In this document: piece by piece, positions 14,201-26,214 of the stretch | Numbering within the stretch: the stretch's first letter is position 1 | Layout of the letters: each line of letters begins with the position of its first letter | Assembly (NCBI GenBank): GCA_002633005.1 | Contig: NMRA01000533.1 | Coordinates: forward strand, 15,587-79,586 | Source: Phoronis australis | Taxonomy: Eukaryota; Phoronida; Phoronidae | Direction: 5' to 3' | DNA: 64,000 nt | Position numbers and translations under genes: made by a program | The notes under the pieces: generated by a model | Database searches by the model: none | What the model saw: only the letters and a program-made list of their open reading frames with translations | What the model was told of the DNA's origin: nothing

Positions 14201-17200
14201 ACAAATGTTGAAAATATGGCAAGTGTATAGAGAAAAGGGTCTTACTAACGTACTGTTTTCACCTGTAAAACCGTGTCCGTGTTTTCCTATTTGTGTTATT
14301 TAGGATGACATTATCCGTGAGTTTTCATAATTGTCATACTCCGCATTACCCTCATTCCAGTGACACCAACGACCCATTGTCCGAGAACGACGAACTTGTT
14401 GTAGTTACAAACCGTGGAAATGTTTCCTGGAAATTCCCTGTTATCATTGAAAGTCAATGCAAGTTGGACCTCACATACTTTCCGTTTGATGTGCAGGTAT
14501 GTATAAGATATCGCAATGATGCTCCGTCTCCACGTAACGCTGATAACCCATAATCCGCCCACTAGCTTCCAGTTGACTTTCTAGTGACTTAAAATTACTG
14601 TACTGTTCCCAGAGGCCGGCTTCAATTTAAAGGGGAATGCCACCCTTTTTAATTAGCCTTTTTACCGACTTAATCAGTCTATATCCACATCGCCTCTTAT
14701 ACGGTCGACCTCACCTTGCCAAGAGGGGTCGCGTCAATCTATGAGAAAGGTGAGAAACGACGCAGCGACGTCAGTGGTTCATTTGCAGAGTGAATGCCGC
14801 TATATTGCGGTTCCCGCTCCTGCTTGTATGAACTATGAAAATGCGACGAAAGCGGGTATATCTTTTTCGACTTCCTCGAGAGCCCAAAATGCTTAGGAAG
14901 TGGCTGGCAGTAATGAAAAGTACTCTGTTAATAGCAAGTATCAGGGGCGGATCCAAACGTTTGAGGCCAGGGCAGCAAAATGTTTGGCTTGCACTGTAGA
15001 TATTTTTGTCACGCCATTCCAATGTTTTGGATCAAGAAACTTGTAATTATCTGACATGATACGTCGCAGATCATTGTAATTATTAACCTTTCCTCATGTA
15101 AAATTCTCAAACTGAACTGACTACGAACTAATCCAGACCTTGTGAGTTTGTTGCACCGTTATTATAGCCCAATATTATAGGGACAATTACATTTTAAACT
15201 CCCTGCACTTTATGGACTGCCATTTAAAATGCGGGGCCAGTTCAACTGTCGTAACTATGTGACGTCTACTCCTAGCCTAAATGGAGACTTTGGGCAACAC
15301 TTAGGTTCACAAGTATCGGTGTAGACACTGCGTGAAGTCAAGGACGTATACCCCACATTGGTCTTTCTAATCGTTGCATTCAGTGATTTTTATCACATAC
15401 GGATTGTTATAGTTATAAACAGCATACTTAGTAAATCAGGATTTAACTAGTGAGTCCCAGTTTTGCTGTCGTGCATTGTAGAGGAAACCTAAAACAGCAG
15501 AGTCTCAATAAAAACCAAGAGACGTGGCATCGCTTTAATATTACAGTCCATTCAAGAGACTTAAAGATTTTAAGTGACTCTCTATTACTCATTTTAAGGT
15601 GTGCCAGTTGAAATTTGCCTCGTGGGTTTTTGCGCAAGCTCAAATGGACCTTCACGCGGTGGGATCACGTGGAGACACAAGCGTGTTTCAGGGTATGTAC
15701 ATTCCTTTACACCATAGACTATATGATAGAAGTAATTATTTGTTTTATGTTTCCATATGTCTATATAGGCGTGCCAACAGAACTTGGAAATCTTGTCTAG
15801 AGTACATGTATAGGCTCCAGTACGATCAGTTATTAGTGTAGTGTAGTGTAATGTAGTGTAGTATGAGGTGGTGTAGTGTAGTTGCGAGCAAAAAGTGTAG
15901 GAACGTGTATTAGTGTGACCGATTTAGGCTACATGTATCTGTTAACTGATCAGGCAGTTGTGCTGAAGCAAAAACAAACTTTGGATTCCAGAGAGCAAGT
16001 CATGGATACTGAACAGCTTCAAGACCGGAAGAAACCTAACGACTTACGGGAGCGGTGACAAATTTCCTGACGTGACCTTCTATCTAAGTTTGACAAGAAG
16101 ACCTCTTTATGTCTTGTTCAACTTGGTGAGGACATTAACAGATACGTGCCTAGAGTTCTGTGTTTCATAAAAGATTGGTCTATATGGCTGCAGATCCCAG
16201 CAAGATTACCAATGAAGCTTTTCAAGCCACCCCCTCGGTCTCGTAGCTGCATGATCCCGTCTTAGTGATATTTGGACAAACCTGTAACTTGGAGATGGGG
16301 GAATGCGAAGACCGAGGAGGTGGAAATTGTCTATCGATGGGTAAATGCTTTGGAGACTGAGAAGTGTACCTTCAATATTGTGACTTATATACTGTATCTC
16401 GTATAGCTCAAGGCCTCAACCGAGAATTCGGCCACTCAGACTGGCAGCAACAGCAAATGTTTATTTATAAATCGCTTTTCACCGATCTTGGTTTCCAATC
16501 GATTGCTAAATTAATTGAAATCTAGACCCTTCACCTATCAGTCGAATTCAAAACATTTACGAAATCGTCTACTCCCCACTTGTAGGCTGTAGCTATGAGC
16601 AAAGCGTTGGGAGTTTTGGCCCCTCATGTTCCCTTTGACCAATCCATGTTCACCGATGTATCGTTTTTGACTGATTATGTCCATTATGACTGATTACATC
16701 CATTTTAACCATTTAATACGTTTTGTCCAATTATGTCAAATTTTGACCAATTATGACTACTTTTACGTCTTACATGTACGTCCATTTTCGCCCTATATAA
16801 ATTATTAAGCCGTTCGGTCGGTTCAGGTATACTAGTTTGGTGTTCGAAGTAATCGGTATTATGGTGCATTAAAACGGCCTTTAATTCCATATTTATCAAA
16901 TAGGCGGAAGTGAACCTAATGTGTCATAGGTCGTGACTCATCATTATGTCTATTCTGACCCATCATATCAATTTCTACTGGTTAAGTACAATTTATCCTT
17001 GGAAATGGATGTAAAAACCCAATTCACCCATTAAACGGTTTTGATCCCGTATTAGTTTAGACTTAAGCGTAATTTGCGATCCACAAATGGTCTATAATGA
17101 CCAAATTACCGCACGTGACTTGGATACTGTTTTGGGATACGTCTTTTATCCATTTTGATGCTCACATCAGACTAGAGCAAGATAGGGCATAACCTTGGCA

Positions 17201-20200
17201 AGTAGCATTAGTAGTTTTCAAACTATACATATAACGACACACTCAATCAGCTTCCGCCATACTTGAAGGAATTTCTGGCCAGAAAGCAGTTTAGCTGCAA
17301 ATTTGCCATGATAAACTATCATTTATATTGAACTGAAGTCAATTCAATGTGACGTTGTGGCGGCTAGCCACCTTTTTTGAAAGGACTTCTAACCAAGTGG
17401 TCAGATTTCGACAAATTGCACTAAACCGCACCGTTCATACTTAGTGAGCACTTAACGAGTCAACTCCACTGAAAGGAAAGGTGTGTTTAGTTACGATACT
17501 GGGTTCCAACAGTTTTTCGAATTTCAAGATTACCTAGACAGCTTCTTTCGAAAGCTACTGTCTCAAAATTACATCAAACTGCATCAATTGTAATCTACTG
17601 GCTGTTTGTTTGCCGACTTTAGTACCAAAGCCCACGCCAAGGAAGGTCCTGCAGCCATAATTCTTCTATGCTTTATAAATAGCCTAAATGTACATATCGT
17701 AAGCGTCTTTTGCTTACAAGGATAATTAAACCGATACCCGCCACACTCAATTCCAAGTGCTCGTGAAGAGAAACACCTAGGCCTGAGACTAGCCACGCTT
17801 CAACTTTGGAATTCCTGTTTGTGACTGGCACATATCCAAACGCACTATCGACTAAATTAAGTTCCATCTTTTCTGTCACAATCACGGACGTCAGAATGTC
17901 ACATTCATGCAGAGTAATTGAGATTGAAAAATAAACGAATAGTCCTTTTTCAGGTTCTGCCAGTTTCTATGATTACTGTCATTGGAATGCTCGCGTTTTG
18001 GCTGCCTCCTGATGACGGCGAGAAGATTGGTCTCTGCGTCACTATGCTGGTGTCGCTGTCGTTCATTATGCTGCTACTAGCAGACAAGATGCCACCCGAT
18101 GTTTCAGTTCCACTGTTAGGTAATTTTGATAGAAAATGGGCTGACCTTGATTGACAACGCTCTCTGTGCCGGCTACGACATCTGATTGGTCTGTAAGCTG
18201 GAAGTCGCGACAAAGAAGCAACAAGAAATTAGCCGATTTACCCGATGGAATCGGTTGCGAAATCAATCAATTGCAGCTGTAGCTTCTGGGTCACATGCGT
18301 AAAGTTCCATTCACATGCACACAGCTTACCCTATAACACCTTGCACTAGTGCAACTCATCCCACTTTTAAGTGGACCGTCCACACACACACACACATACC
18401 CGATAACGAGGCAGTAGTTGTCGCTGTGTACGTGACAATGAACGCCTAATGTGTATACGGCGTGCGAAAGAAAACCCGACTGTATGTAACCTCACCTGCT
18501 CATTACTTCCGCCTTGTCCCAGGTTTGCGTCCACAGAGTAATTAGAATTTGCTCAAGTTACCCTAGAACAAGTTACCTCAACTCGATAAGGCGATGGGGT
18601 AAGTTGTGCTAGTTTAAATAGCATCCACGCAGCCCTTAAATCTAGTAACAACTCGTTCCAGTCATATCTTGTCACTCCAGGGTAAGTCTGTGTGCGTACT
18701 GGACTGAAATCAGACGACTTTGTATCAAAACTGCCCATCATTCACTGTAACTATCTTGTAAATTAAACCTTTCCACAATTTCTCGACCTAATGCAGTGGG
18801 AAAATACCATTACCAAAAGTTCGTTAGTAAGAACTCGTGTTCGTATGAGAACCTCACTGGTAATGGAAAATTCGTCTATTATACTATGTCAGAGATTGAC
18901 AGTGGGTTTGTTTAAAAGGTAGCTATGCTTTGAGATTGTGCGTATATGGAGAGTGAATAATCAAATCCAGTAATTAATTTATTATATGATAGACTCTAAT
19001 TAGACAATTGAAACCTATTGTTAATTAAGTAATTAACTACAAAGAAGAGTAACTACGCTAGCGCCCTCTTTAAAGATTACTTTAATCAATCAACCAAAAT
19101 AATCAAATATAGCGCATCTGATTATCTTGTTGATTTCAGCCCATAATATAACATTCTACTTATTTAATGATTGGCTAATAAAAACCCCATGATCATATCC
19201 AATCATATTATTGGCTGTTACAATTTGTTCTCAGAATTTTCTAGAATCTCTAGAGTACTTTGACCACAGAACCCAAAGTTGTAAACACCATCTAAAAATA
19301 GATTTTGACGTTAAAGTACATGTCACCAAGTCTGACACCATGATTTAAAAGTACATATGCACAATTTTTGGGCAACTTAAAATGGATCTATTCTTACTGA
19401 TTACTTAATCAATATTTATTCTGACATACCATAAGACTTAGATGAAACGATAGTCTCTCCTTCGCCTTCATACGAGTTTAAAGACAAAAAGTGTTGCCTA
19501 CACTCCCTGGTTAAACTGTCGGTTTCTGTTCAATTTGGTCAAATCTCATACGGCGGAAATCACCAATGACGCTGATTGTAGTGAAATATCAATTTTCTTT
19601 ATTATAGGACAATTCTACGCTGTAGTGGTCATTATGCTCACTATTACAACGGTACTGTCGAGTATTGTGATCCATACGCACTTCCGAGGAGTTCGCGGCA
19701 AACGTGTGCCCAAATGGCTTCGAGTTGTTGTGCTCAAAGGACTGGCGAGGTTTCTTTGTTTTGACTTGACGTGCAAGAGCGACCTCTATGGAGACCGCGA
19801 GGTAAAGAATGGCTGCTTTTGTCATTTATTCGTGACTTTTATATTTGTCTTTGCAGATATCCACCTTTATCCTGATTTGAATACTTCCTCAAGTCTCTCA
19901 ACTCTGTCGTCGTTTCGATATTTCGCTCGTTTCCTTCCTAACGTTCGGCTTAGCACTGTGTTTACATCTGTCTTCCGAAGCCCCTACCTGACACTTTACA
20001 GCACTGAGCTCAATTTTGTCCTAGCCTCATTCCCATTTACACTTAGTTTAGTTTCTTTGTCGTGGTAGTCAATTCTTGTCCATTCTTCATTATGCTTGTT
20101 CCACTTGCATTGTAACTCGAATGCTTTCCTGGATTCTTATCTTCCTATGTCTTACATGCACCTGTTTTCTCTAAGTTTCAAATTTTCAAGCTTATGAATG

Positions 20201-21000
20201 CCCCAAATGACACCCACTTTCCCCTGAGTCCCTCTTCAACCACACCCATTCTTCGAGAATTAGTATGCACTGGTTTTGATTTCAATCCCAGTACTTCTGA
20301 CTGGCCCTTTGGCTCTTTTTCAAAAACTGTTTACTTTGAATACAGGTGTGTGGTTAATAAACTTGCTGCAAAACTGTTCAGTGAAACTGTTCGATTTTGA
20401 CCACTCATGGTTTTGAAGCGAGTCTTCACTTGTTCGTCAACACCGTTAGAAATAATTTCTGGAATAGGAAGAACTGAAAATATACAACCACTTGTATGTT
20501 CTAAGAAAGAGCAATCTTTGACCATAGTATCAATGAAAAATGATAGGAGGCGCTTTATAGCAGTTGTATGAAATTCGCTTTAGACACGCGAAAAAAGGGT
20601 TATTTTTACTTAGGGTTTGCCTTAGACTGAAACAAATAGAAATGTCGCTCCAAAATGTTCGTATAAAAAACTACAATTCTCACAGGGTAATCTTAACACA
20701 ACTTCGATGAAGAGCTTCAGCAACTATGGCATGACGAAAGACCATGAAACTTCAGACAACGAAAAGTCCAACAACACTCAAATGATAGACAGTCCCGTTC
20801 TGCACGAGATCAATGACAAGTTGCAAAACATCGAGACGACATTGATGTCGCGACAGAAGGCTGAGGAAGAGCAAGGAGAGCTGGATACAGATTGGCGTAA
20901 TGTTGCCATGGTGATTGACCGCCTGTTTATGTGGATTTACTTGATTGTCTGTTTATTGTGTGGTTTAGCTTTGATGTTGCGCAGACCTCCTGAAAACTAG
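8243..21000 (+). CDS. Nicotinic acetylcholine receptor-like Cys-loop channel subunit (complete, 10 exons)
   Basis: Coding exons: 8243-8294, 9637-9779, 11021-11065, 12027-12136, 14361-14496, 15599-15692, 15992-16125, 17954-18119, 19608-19801, 20686-21000. All introns are GT-AG, phases match, and the total is 462 codons plus stop. The product should be a plasma-membrane subunit of a pentameric ligand-gated cation channel. Residues 1-22 form a signal peptide. The Cys-loop is C150 and C164 with 13 residues between, containing FPFD. M1 is about 239-257, M2 about 262-282 after GEK (residue E261 suits cation selectivity), M3 about 295-316, M4 about 438-456 close to the C-terminus. The M3-M4 loop is acidic. 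Trp of loops D, A and B are kept (W77, W108, W171), but the loop A Tyr is I115 and loop C lacks the vicinal Cys pair, so this is a non-alpha type. The 45-bp and 110-bp exons match the known family gene structure. M1-M3 most resembles the alpha7 class. The ligand is not proven. Confidence 0.93.
9637..9779 (+). CDS. Receptor exon 2: N-terminal helix and start of ligand-binding domain
   Basis: The acceptor TTTTGCAG and donor GTTTGT bound 143 bases. They encode the LLKNYEKTTRPVDNS stretch, which matches the family's LLKNYN..RPV..S pattern at the start of the ligand-binding domain. The exon ends in phase 0. Confidence 0.85.
10711..10865 (-). repeat. MITE copy 2, in receptor intron 2
   Basis: The reverse orientation of the family: GCCTCCCGTTCAGTAACGCTAGGACCTAG on the left and GCGTCTACTGAACGCACGCC on the right. 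The core has CACGTGACTTTGACTAG. Confidence 0.8.
11021..11065 (+). CDS. Receptor exon 3 (45 bp, loop D)
   Basis: A 15-codon exon (DERLQSLRVKAWLRF) lies between TTTCAG and GTAAGA. The exact 45-bp size and the Trp in VKAWLRF (W77) are hallmarks of nAChR genes. It is too short to be found by ORF length. Confidence 0.88.
12027..12136 (+). CDS. Receptor exon 4 (110 bp, loop A)
   Basis: The acceptor TTTTAG and the donor after AACAG bound exactly 110 bases, another conserved nAChR exon size. It encodes LKWNASQYGG and WLPDIVLIN. The latter corresponds to the family's WKPDIVLYN, with the Tyr replaced by Ile (I115). Confidence 0.88.
12640..13930 (+). repeat. Degenerate TAGTGGC-type monomer array in receptor intron 4
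   Basis: CCCxxTAGTGGCCATTTT-like boxes recur near 12972, 13110, 13328 and 13580, with GAAACTTGACxCA-like sequence between. It is the same motif as the arrays at 36900 and 52340. The open frames here are repeat shadows. Confidence 0.55.
14361..14496 (+). CDS. Receptor exon 5: beta strands and first Cys-loop cysteine
   Basis: The exon begins after CATTCCAG, and the preceding AG plus T makes Ser117. It encodes the first Cys-loop cysteine C150 and YFPFDVQ, and ends in phase 0 before GTATGT. Confidence 0.88.
15599..15692 (+). CDS. Receptor exon 6: second Cys-loop cysteine and loop B
   Basis: The exon opens with VCQLKFASW, giving the second Cys-loop cysteine (C164) and the loop B Trp (W171). It ends in phase 1 at GTATGT. 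Confidence 0.83.
15832..15890 (+). repeat. (TAGTG)n microsatellite in receptor intron 6
   Basis: TAGTG units with a few substitutions run from 15832 to about 15890. Confidence 0.85.
15992..16125 (+). CDS. Receptor exon 7: loop C to start of M1
   Basis: It encodes FPDVTFYLSLTRRPLYVLFNL, aligning with the family's YPDVTF...RRRPLYYxxNL. The loop C segment (TTYGSGDKF) has no Cys-Cys pair. The exon ends in phase 0 before GTGAGG. Confidence 0.86.
16620..17160 (+). repeat. Degenerate TGACCAATTATGTCCATTT-like repeat in receptor intron 7
   Basis: TGACC/TGACT, ATTATGTC and CCATTTT words recur every 15-35 bases in two blocks (16620-16790, 16920-17160). Confidence 0.5.
17954..18119 (+). CDS. Receptor exon 8: M1 and M2 pore helix
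   Basis: It encodes the conserved M1 Pro (P241), the M1-M2 turn PPDDGEK and the M2 helix with D282 at the outer end, then MPPDVSVPLL. The acceptor is TTTTTCAG and the exon ends in phase 1 before GTAATT. Confidence 0.92.
19608..19801 (+). CDS. Receptor exon 9: M3 and start of intracellular loop
   Basis: It encodes M3 (QFYAVVVIMLTITTVLSSIV) and then VPKWLRVVVLKGLARFLCF, matching the family's MPxWxRxxxLxxxAxFL pattern after M3. It ends in phase 0 at GTAAAG. The ORF that continues past 19801 is intron. Confidence 0.9.
20686..21000 (+). CDS. Receptor exon 10: MA region, M4, stop
   Basis: Starting after CTCACAG in phase 0, it encodes a hydrophilic loop, an amphipathic stretch with DWRNVAMVIDRLF, then the M4 helix and a short RRPPEN tail before TAG. 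DWxxVAxVxDR just before M4 is typical of nAChR subunits. Confidence 0.9.
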   Translation, partial: GNLNTTSMKSFSNYGMTKDHETSDNEKSNNTQMIDSPVLHEINDKLQNIETTLMSRQKAEEEQGELDTDWRNVAMVIDRLFMWIYLIVCLLCGLALMLRRPPEN

Positions 21001-21241
21001 GTAGTGCAAAACACAAATACAGGTACACAAAAATAGGTGATATACACGTAGCGTCGGCCCCTTGTATGTTGGCCAAACACTATAGTTTGTCCCATCTGGT
21101 AAAAGCAAATTTGGATTTAGGTCTCGTGACTTAATAATAACTACGAATGTGACGTATGAACAATAGTGTATGGCAGCGCCGGGGGGGGGGGCGTCTACGT
21201 GGGAATGGTCTATTTTAATATAACCTTGTATCTGGAATGTA

Positions 21242-21544
21242 TTAGCATAGCCTAGCGAACACATCGAAGCCATGTGATTTATAATACACCGACCTACTAT
21301 CTGATTTGTAAGCGTATTTCAACATTTTGAATAGTGTCTGATTTCTGTCATTTTTTGTGTATTTTTTCTTAAACACAAGCTTTTGTATTTGCTGATCAAT
21401 GGCTGTAACTGCACGTTGTTCCTTTTCGGATAACTTCCAAGAGGTACCGTGTGAAAATAGAAGCACGCCTGAAGTGCAAACCAAAATAAAGTGTTTCACG
21501 AGATACGTTGGGGACCATGCTTCGTCCTGCGAAAGAATCATCAC
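21242..21544 (-). CDS. Possible small secreted protein (unrecognised)
   Basis: A 100-codon frame on - has a hydrophobic N-terminal part (LVKHFILVCTSGVLLFSHG), then a Lys/Gln-rich hydrophilic part (SEKEQRAVTAIDQQIQKLV). A splice-acceptor-like TTCTTTCGCAG lies at the start, so it could also be a terminal exon. I recognise no family, and a random ORF of this length is plausible. Confidence 0.25.
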   Translation of the reverse strand: MMILSQDEAWSPTYLVKHFILVCTSGVLLFSHGTSWKLSEKEQRAVTAIDQQIQKLVFKKKYTKNDRNQTLFKMLKYAYKSDSRSVYYKSHGFDVFARLC

Positions 21545-21599
21545 ACGAAATTTACACGAAGAAACATATCAACAGCGTAACAACGGATACAAGCCATCA

Positions 21600-22506
21600 A
21601 ATAAGCAAATATCTACTTAAACTTTTTCAATTCCAGAAGTATGCTTCGGAAAATGTTCTAGGGATACGAACATTTTTACCGCGACGTGTTGACTATTCTT
21701 CAAGTCGTCATTTGCATTCCCTCGGATCGAATTATTATCATGCAAGTGAATTTAGAACATAGATTTTTTCATATAACACCGCAATTTTTAATAACGGTTT
21801 ACCCACCAGGTGAGAGAACCTCTAGAGCTCACGAAGTAAGGTTACTGTGAAGACTTGCTAATTAAATAATTTGCATAAAAATTGAAAAAACTGCGCGTCA
21901 TTGATTTTGCTTTGACGATCTCCTCGGTCTTGAGCAAAGAATTGTTCTAGTAAGAAAAGCCTGTTACTAAAGACAGTACTGACGATTGATACTTATTAGT
22001 ATTAGTACTTAACATGCAATTTATGCCTAAGCGGACAATCAAAAAGAACTCCACTCGATCTAGGTGCACCTTAATTTTGTAATCTATCGTTCTCGTACAC
22101 CTCGTTTGTAATTGATACAAATATGAAAAAGAAGTCATGTTAGATCAGGAAAATCTGCTGTAGCATTGTCATACACTATAAGACGATTAATTTTTTAATA
22201 CTCAGGCGGCTATAGTATATGTTTTTGTCATTTTTGGTAATCTAAAATTTTACGTTATGTATCAGGTCTAATAATATTTATACTATATTTTTCGTGGCGG
22301 ACTTTTATGTGTGGCGTGTGTGTTCTTTTTGTGACATATATCAGAATACAATTTGTTTTCATTTGAGACGAACTCACAAACTTGTATCACTAGTTTTATG
22401 ATAAACTAAGTAGAAAATGAATCTGAAATCAAACGATGTGATGCAGATCTGCTGAAGGATACTATTGTTTGTTGGAGCGTAGAATACACAGACACAGACA
22501 CACATA

Positions 22507-22564
<58 letters not shown>

Positions 22565-23977
22565 TATGTATAACAACTGTGGATCAACTGAAATTTTCGG
22601 ATATAATCACATCTTTCGTCAACAGAAACAAAAATAAGGTAAAACCAATTACGTGACCAATGACGTATGATAATAGGTGTGATGAACATGTCAGATTGTT
22701 GCGAAAAAAGTAAAAGGAGCTACAAGAATACAATTAGTTTTCATTTGAGACGACATATACACCTGTACCTGTAACTGGACCAAAAAACTGCTTAGGCCAT
22801 TATTCTTAACATATATCATCTAGATTGCGTAAAGATCGCAAATTTGCCATTCCCAAAATATCCATTGCGTGAACCACATTAAGTGCAAAGTAAAAATCGG
22901 GTTGTTTACTCTTCCTAGAGTATATAACTCCACCAAGCGAATGTACACCCAAGCATGCACTCCTGTGTTACGAGTAGGCCCTCAGGGTGCATGAATTGAC
23001 CCTTCACTGTCGTCACCTTGCCGTCTCCAATGGTTTACGCCAAAACATTCATTACATGTATATGGCAGAATCGATTCAGCCCACCTAACTATATGTTGTC
23101 CTAGATTCTATTTTAACACGCAATTTTACGACAGAAAAATAATTGTTTTGCGTAAAAAGTAGTTTTGTTGGAAACCGTGGGATATATAGCCTAAACACTT
23201 TTCCGCCACACAAACTGGAGATTTACTGTTATGTCCTTACCAAACGAGAAGTGATTTTCTACTATGGAAAGAACTACGAGATATTCGTCGTGCATAAATG
23301 TATTATTTAGCGAATAATTATAACAAAATCTAATATGTCATCATTTGCTAATGTAAAACGTGGCGATCGTGATTTATTTCGCATAGAATGTTAAGAAAAT
23401 GAGAGCAAAAGGTCACTCCTACAGCTTTGCAACTCACGAAGATAAAATTATCTATCTCGAACACCACACGTAAATCAGTATTGAAACATCACGAAACAAA
23501 CAATTTTTCACATTATAGTCGATATTTTCCAAATCTCTCCATCTCTACCGCCTTAGGTAGCAGCAGCAAGACGTTTCATTTTAATTTTTGACTTTTTATA
23601 TACAAATGCATCAAAGAAACTGATTTTTTACGAAATGTCAATAAGCATTTGCCCGAATTCCCCCAAAATGTTCACCATTAGCGCAAGTACCTGTAGACAT
23701 ACAAGTATGAATTACACCTAATGCAAGGTTTAGAGTATTTCCTCTGCACCTGCTGGAATTTCACATTTTTATCGTTCCGTACCAAATTTTCCAATCCGCT
23801 ATGTACAAAGGATGTAAAAGTAGCAATGATCAGTAACCAAAACAAAACTAAATTTAAATAGGGGCTACAAGGAAAACCCTCCTAAAAGGATATTAAACCG
23901 TGTTTTGTGATTTCAACCAACCTTCCGGTCTGCCACATACTGAGGCATTATTGGTACCCACTTGATTGACAAAAGCA
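21600..23977. other. Intergenic, AT-rich, no gene recognised
   Basis: Apart from the CA microsatellite I see nothing that supports a gene. An 11-base G run lies just before it, at about 21181-21191. Confidence 0.6.
22486..22562 (+). repeat. (CA)n microsatellite
   Basis: An imperfect CA run leads to about 27 uninterrupted CA units ending at 22562. Confidence 0.97.
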
Positions 23978-24131
23978 GCTTCCCGTTCAGTAAGGCTAAG
24001 ACCTCGCTGAAAAGCAAGCCTTCGCGAGATTACATGAGATATTGCCGTGTATTTTGAATCAGAGCACGTGACCTCGACTAGACTTTAGCTAGGTCCTAGC
24101 GTAGGTCCTAGCGTCTACTGAACGCACGCCA
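23978..24131 (-). repeat. MITE copy 3
   Basis: It starts GCTTCCCGTTCAGTAAGGC and ends GCGTCTACTGAACGCACGCC, with a full-length core. Confidence 0.8.
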
Positions 24132-24299
24132 GCTTTTAACTACAAACTCATACGTACTCTCAGTGAAACAGATTGTATATTGTGGTTCTTAGTTGGTGGT
24201 TCTTCCCAACAGTCGTGTAACTCAACGAAAGCTGGGGTCAAGCTAGCCCGCTTAGTATACTTCGAAATGAATTTTAAAAATTTGCTTCAATAGCTCAGG

Positions 24300-24500
24300 T
24301 GGCACTGAACAGTAAGCCTGCGTCCGCGGCCAATTTGCACTCACAAACTATTAGAGTATAGGGGTAGGCCAGGCTTGGGGGCATTTTTAGCTGGGTATTG
24401 CATGTAAGTCAAGTGAATGTGGATTTTTGTATTTGTGAACTTGCTGAGAATGAACAAAAAACACTTGATAGGCTGTAGCTGCACTCTTCTTCAAGATGGC
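24300..24500 (+). repeat. Dispersed repeat R1, 5' fragment
   Basis: GCCTGCGTCCGCGGCCAATTTGC to GCTGCACTCTTCTTCAAG matches 62697-62860. The small ORFs here are repeat shadows. Confidence 0.75.
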
Positions 24501-24839
24501 AGCCCTGACCTATCGCATGTTCCCCCCTTTGCGAAAAGTCAAATGACACAGGAAAAACAAACAATATGTAAGAGGCAAAACACTTTCGTTAAACGACGTT
24601 CGTGAGGGAATCGATGAGTGTTTTTTGCACTATCCGAAAACCCTTCGACAAAGACAACAGACGATGCTTTTCAGCAGAGAATCGTACGTTCACGATATGG
24701 GAATTTATAGAGGCGACGATGAAAAAAATAAGTGTTCTAGGAAAGTATTTCTGAGCCACCGAAAATCCGAAGAATCCCACACGGGGTTCACCTTCACCTG
24801 ACAAATGATAAGACCACTGACGTAATATGTTCATTTAAA

Positions 24840-26200
24840 GCTGGATATTTACCTTAAAGTCGAATTATATGTACAATACCATAGATTTCAGGATCTTTCG
24901 ACCAAAATCAGTGAAGTTTCACTGATATCTTTATTCTGCCGTCTGCTAAATTCCGCCAAATGAAGAGTAGATCACAAATGGTGGGACTCCGCGAGTAAAG
25001 TAGGTCGAAACGATGGCACTACTTTCACTTTTCTAATCTGATAACGAAACGTTTTGATTAAAAAAATCAGGTTCATAGGTCAGGTACACACTTATTTTGT
25101 CCTAAGCAAGCATTTAGTTCCGGTAGGTCTTGTGCTGTGTCCAAGTCAACTTAATGCATGGAAATGGTCGTAATTGCGCGGTTAAGACATTTAAGTTAGG
25201 CCTATCTTCTGATCAGCTTCGCATTTTTTGTAGTTTCATTGCATAAAGGAAGCTTTCAGTTTGTTTTAAACGCAGCATGATCACTAAAGTGTTGTATGGT
25301 TACAAAAGATGACAAGCCTGGTGTAGTATTTACAAAAATAACTCAAAGTCTTTTTCAAAGCTTCATAAATCTAAATATAATGTTTGAACAACTTCAAAAT
25401 GAGCTCTCTCTAATTCTACAGGCAAATTTTATACTAGAGGTTCTCATCAAAAGTAATTTAACTGTTTATGTTTTCGTGCTAGCACCTCGAACAAAGCTTT
25501 GAGTTCAGTCAGTAATTCATTGTCCCTCCGTGTGCCGATCGAATCTCTCAATTTTGTAGAGAAGTTCAGTTGAACGCCAGCCTATGGGTATAGGAATAAC
25601 CAAAAATGTACGTCTGATACGATACAAAACTATGTGAATTAGGTCGAAATAAATGAAAAATAATAAAATTTTCTTTAAAAACAACAATTTCCGGGGACTA
25701 CCACTAGACTAGTGCTGAGGTCCCGGCCAGCAGGTACCGAAACGAAAACGGCCAGACGAGTGAAACTCCGGAATCACAATCAGATAGGCCTACCTATAGC
25801 CAAAAAAGTGAAAATTAAGTGCGTATCTTGGAACAAATGTAATTTTTGTGTTTAACTTGCGAGTAATCGAGCAACATTTTCAAGTTCAGCTGCTCGTGTG
25901 GCCGTTCACACAGTTTGGTCCATACTACGTTGGCGCCTTTCGACATCACTTTTCGGCTGAAGAGAAGCGCTAAATGGGGTTCATGATGGGGTCGTACGAT
26001 AGTAATTGGCGTAATTAGTTAATGCCAGGAGTAAAGGGAGGGATGATATATTTGTTTCGATCAATGATACAGATATTTAACATGTTCAAAAGTCATTTGA
26101 CCGTTATGTAGGGTCTTTAAGAGAAGCCCCACTAATGACGGGATATTCTTCTCGAGCTGCACAACGGCTGTCAAAACTACACACGCCATATCGACAACGT
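24840..26200. other. Intergenic, no feature recognised
   Basis: No coding, RNA or clear repeat signal was found by eye. Confidence 0.5.
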
Positions 26201-26214
26201 CTCGTCATTCTTAT

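Noticed and set aside
19802-20068. Open frame continuing past receptor exon 9
   Set aside because: A consensus GTAAAG donor follows the M3 exon, and the downstream residues do not fit the family. The M4 exon at 20686 continues the protein in phase.
22374-22689. Cys/Val-repeat ORFs on -
   Set aside because: They are translations of the CA microsatellite.
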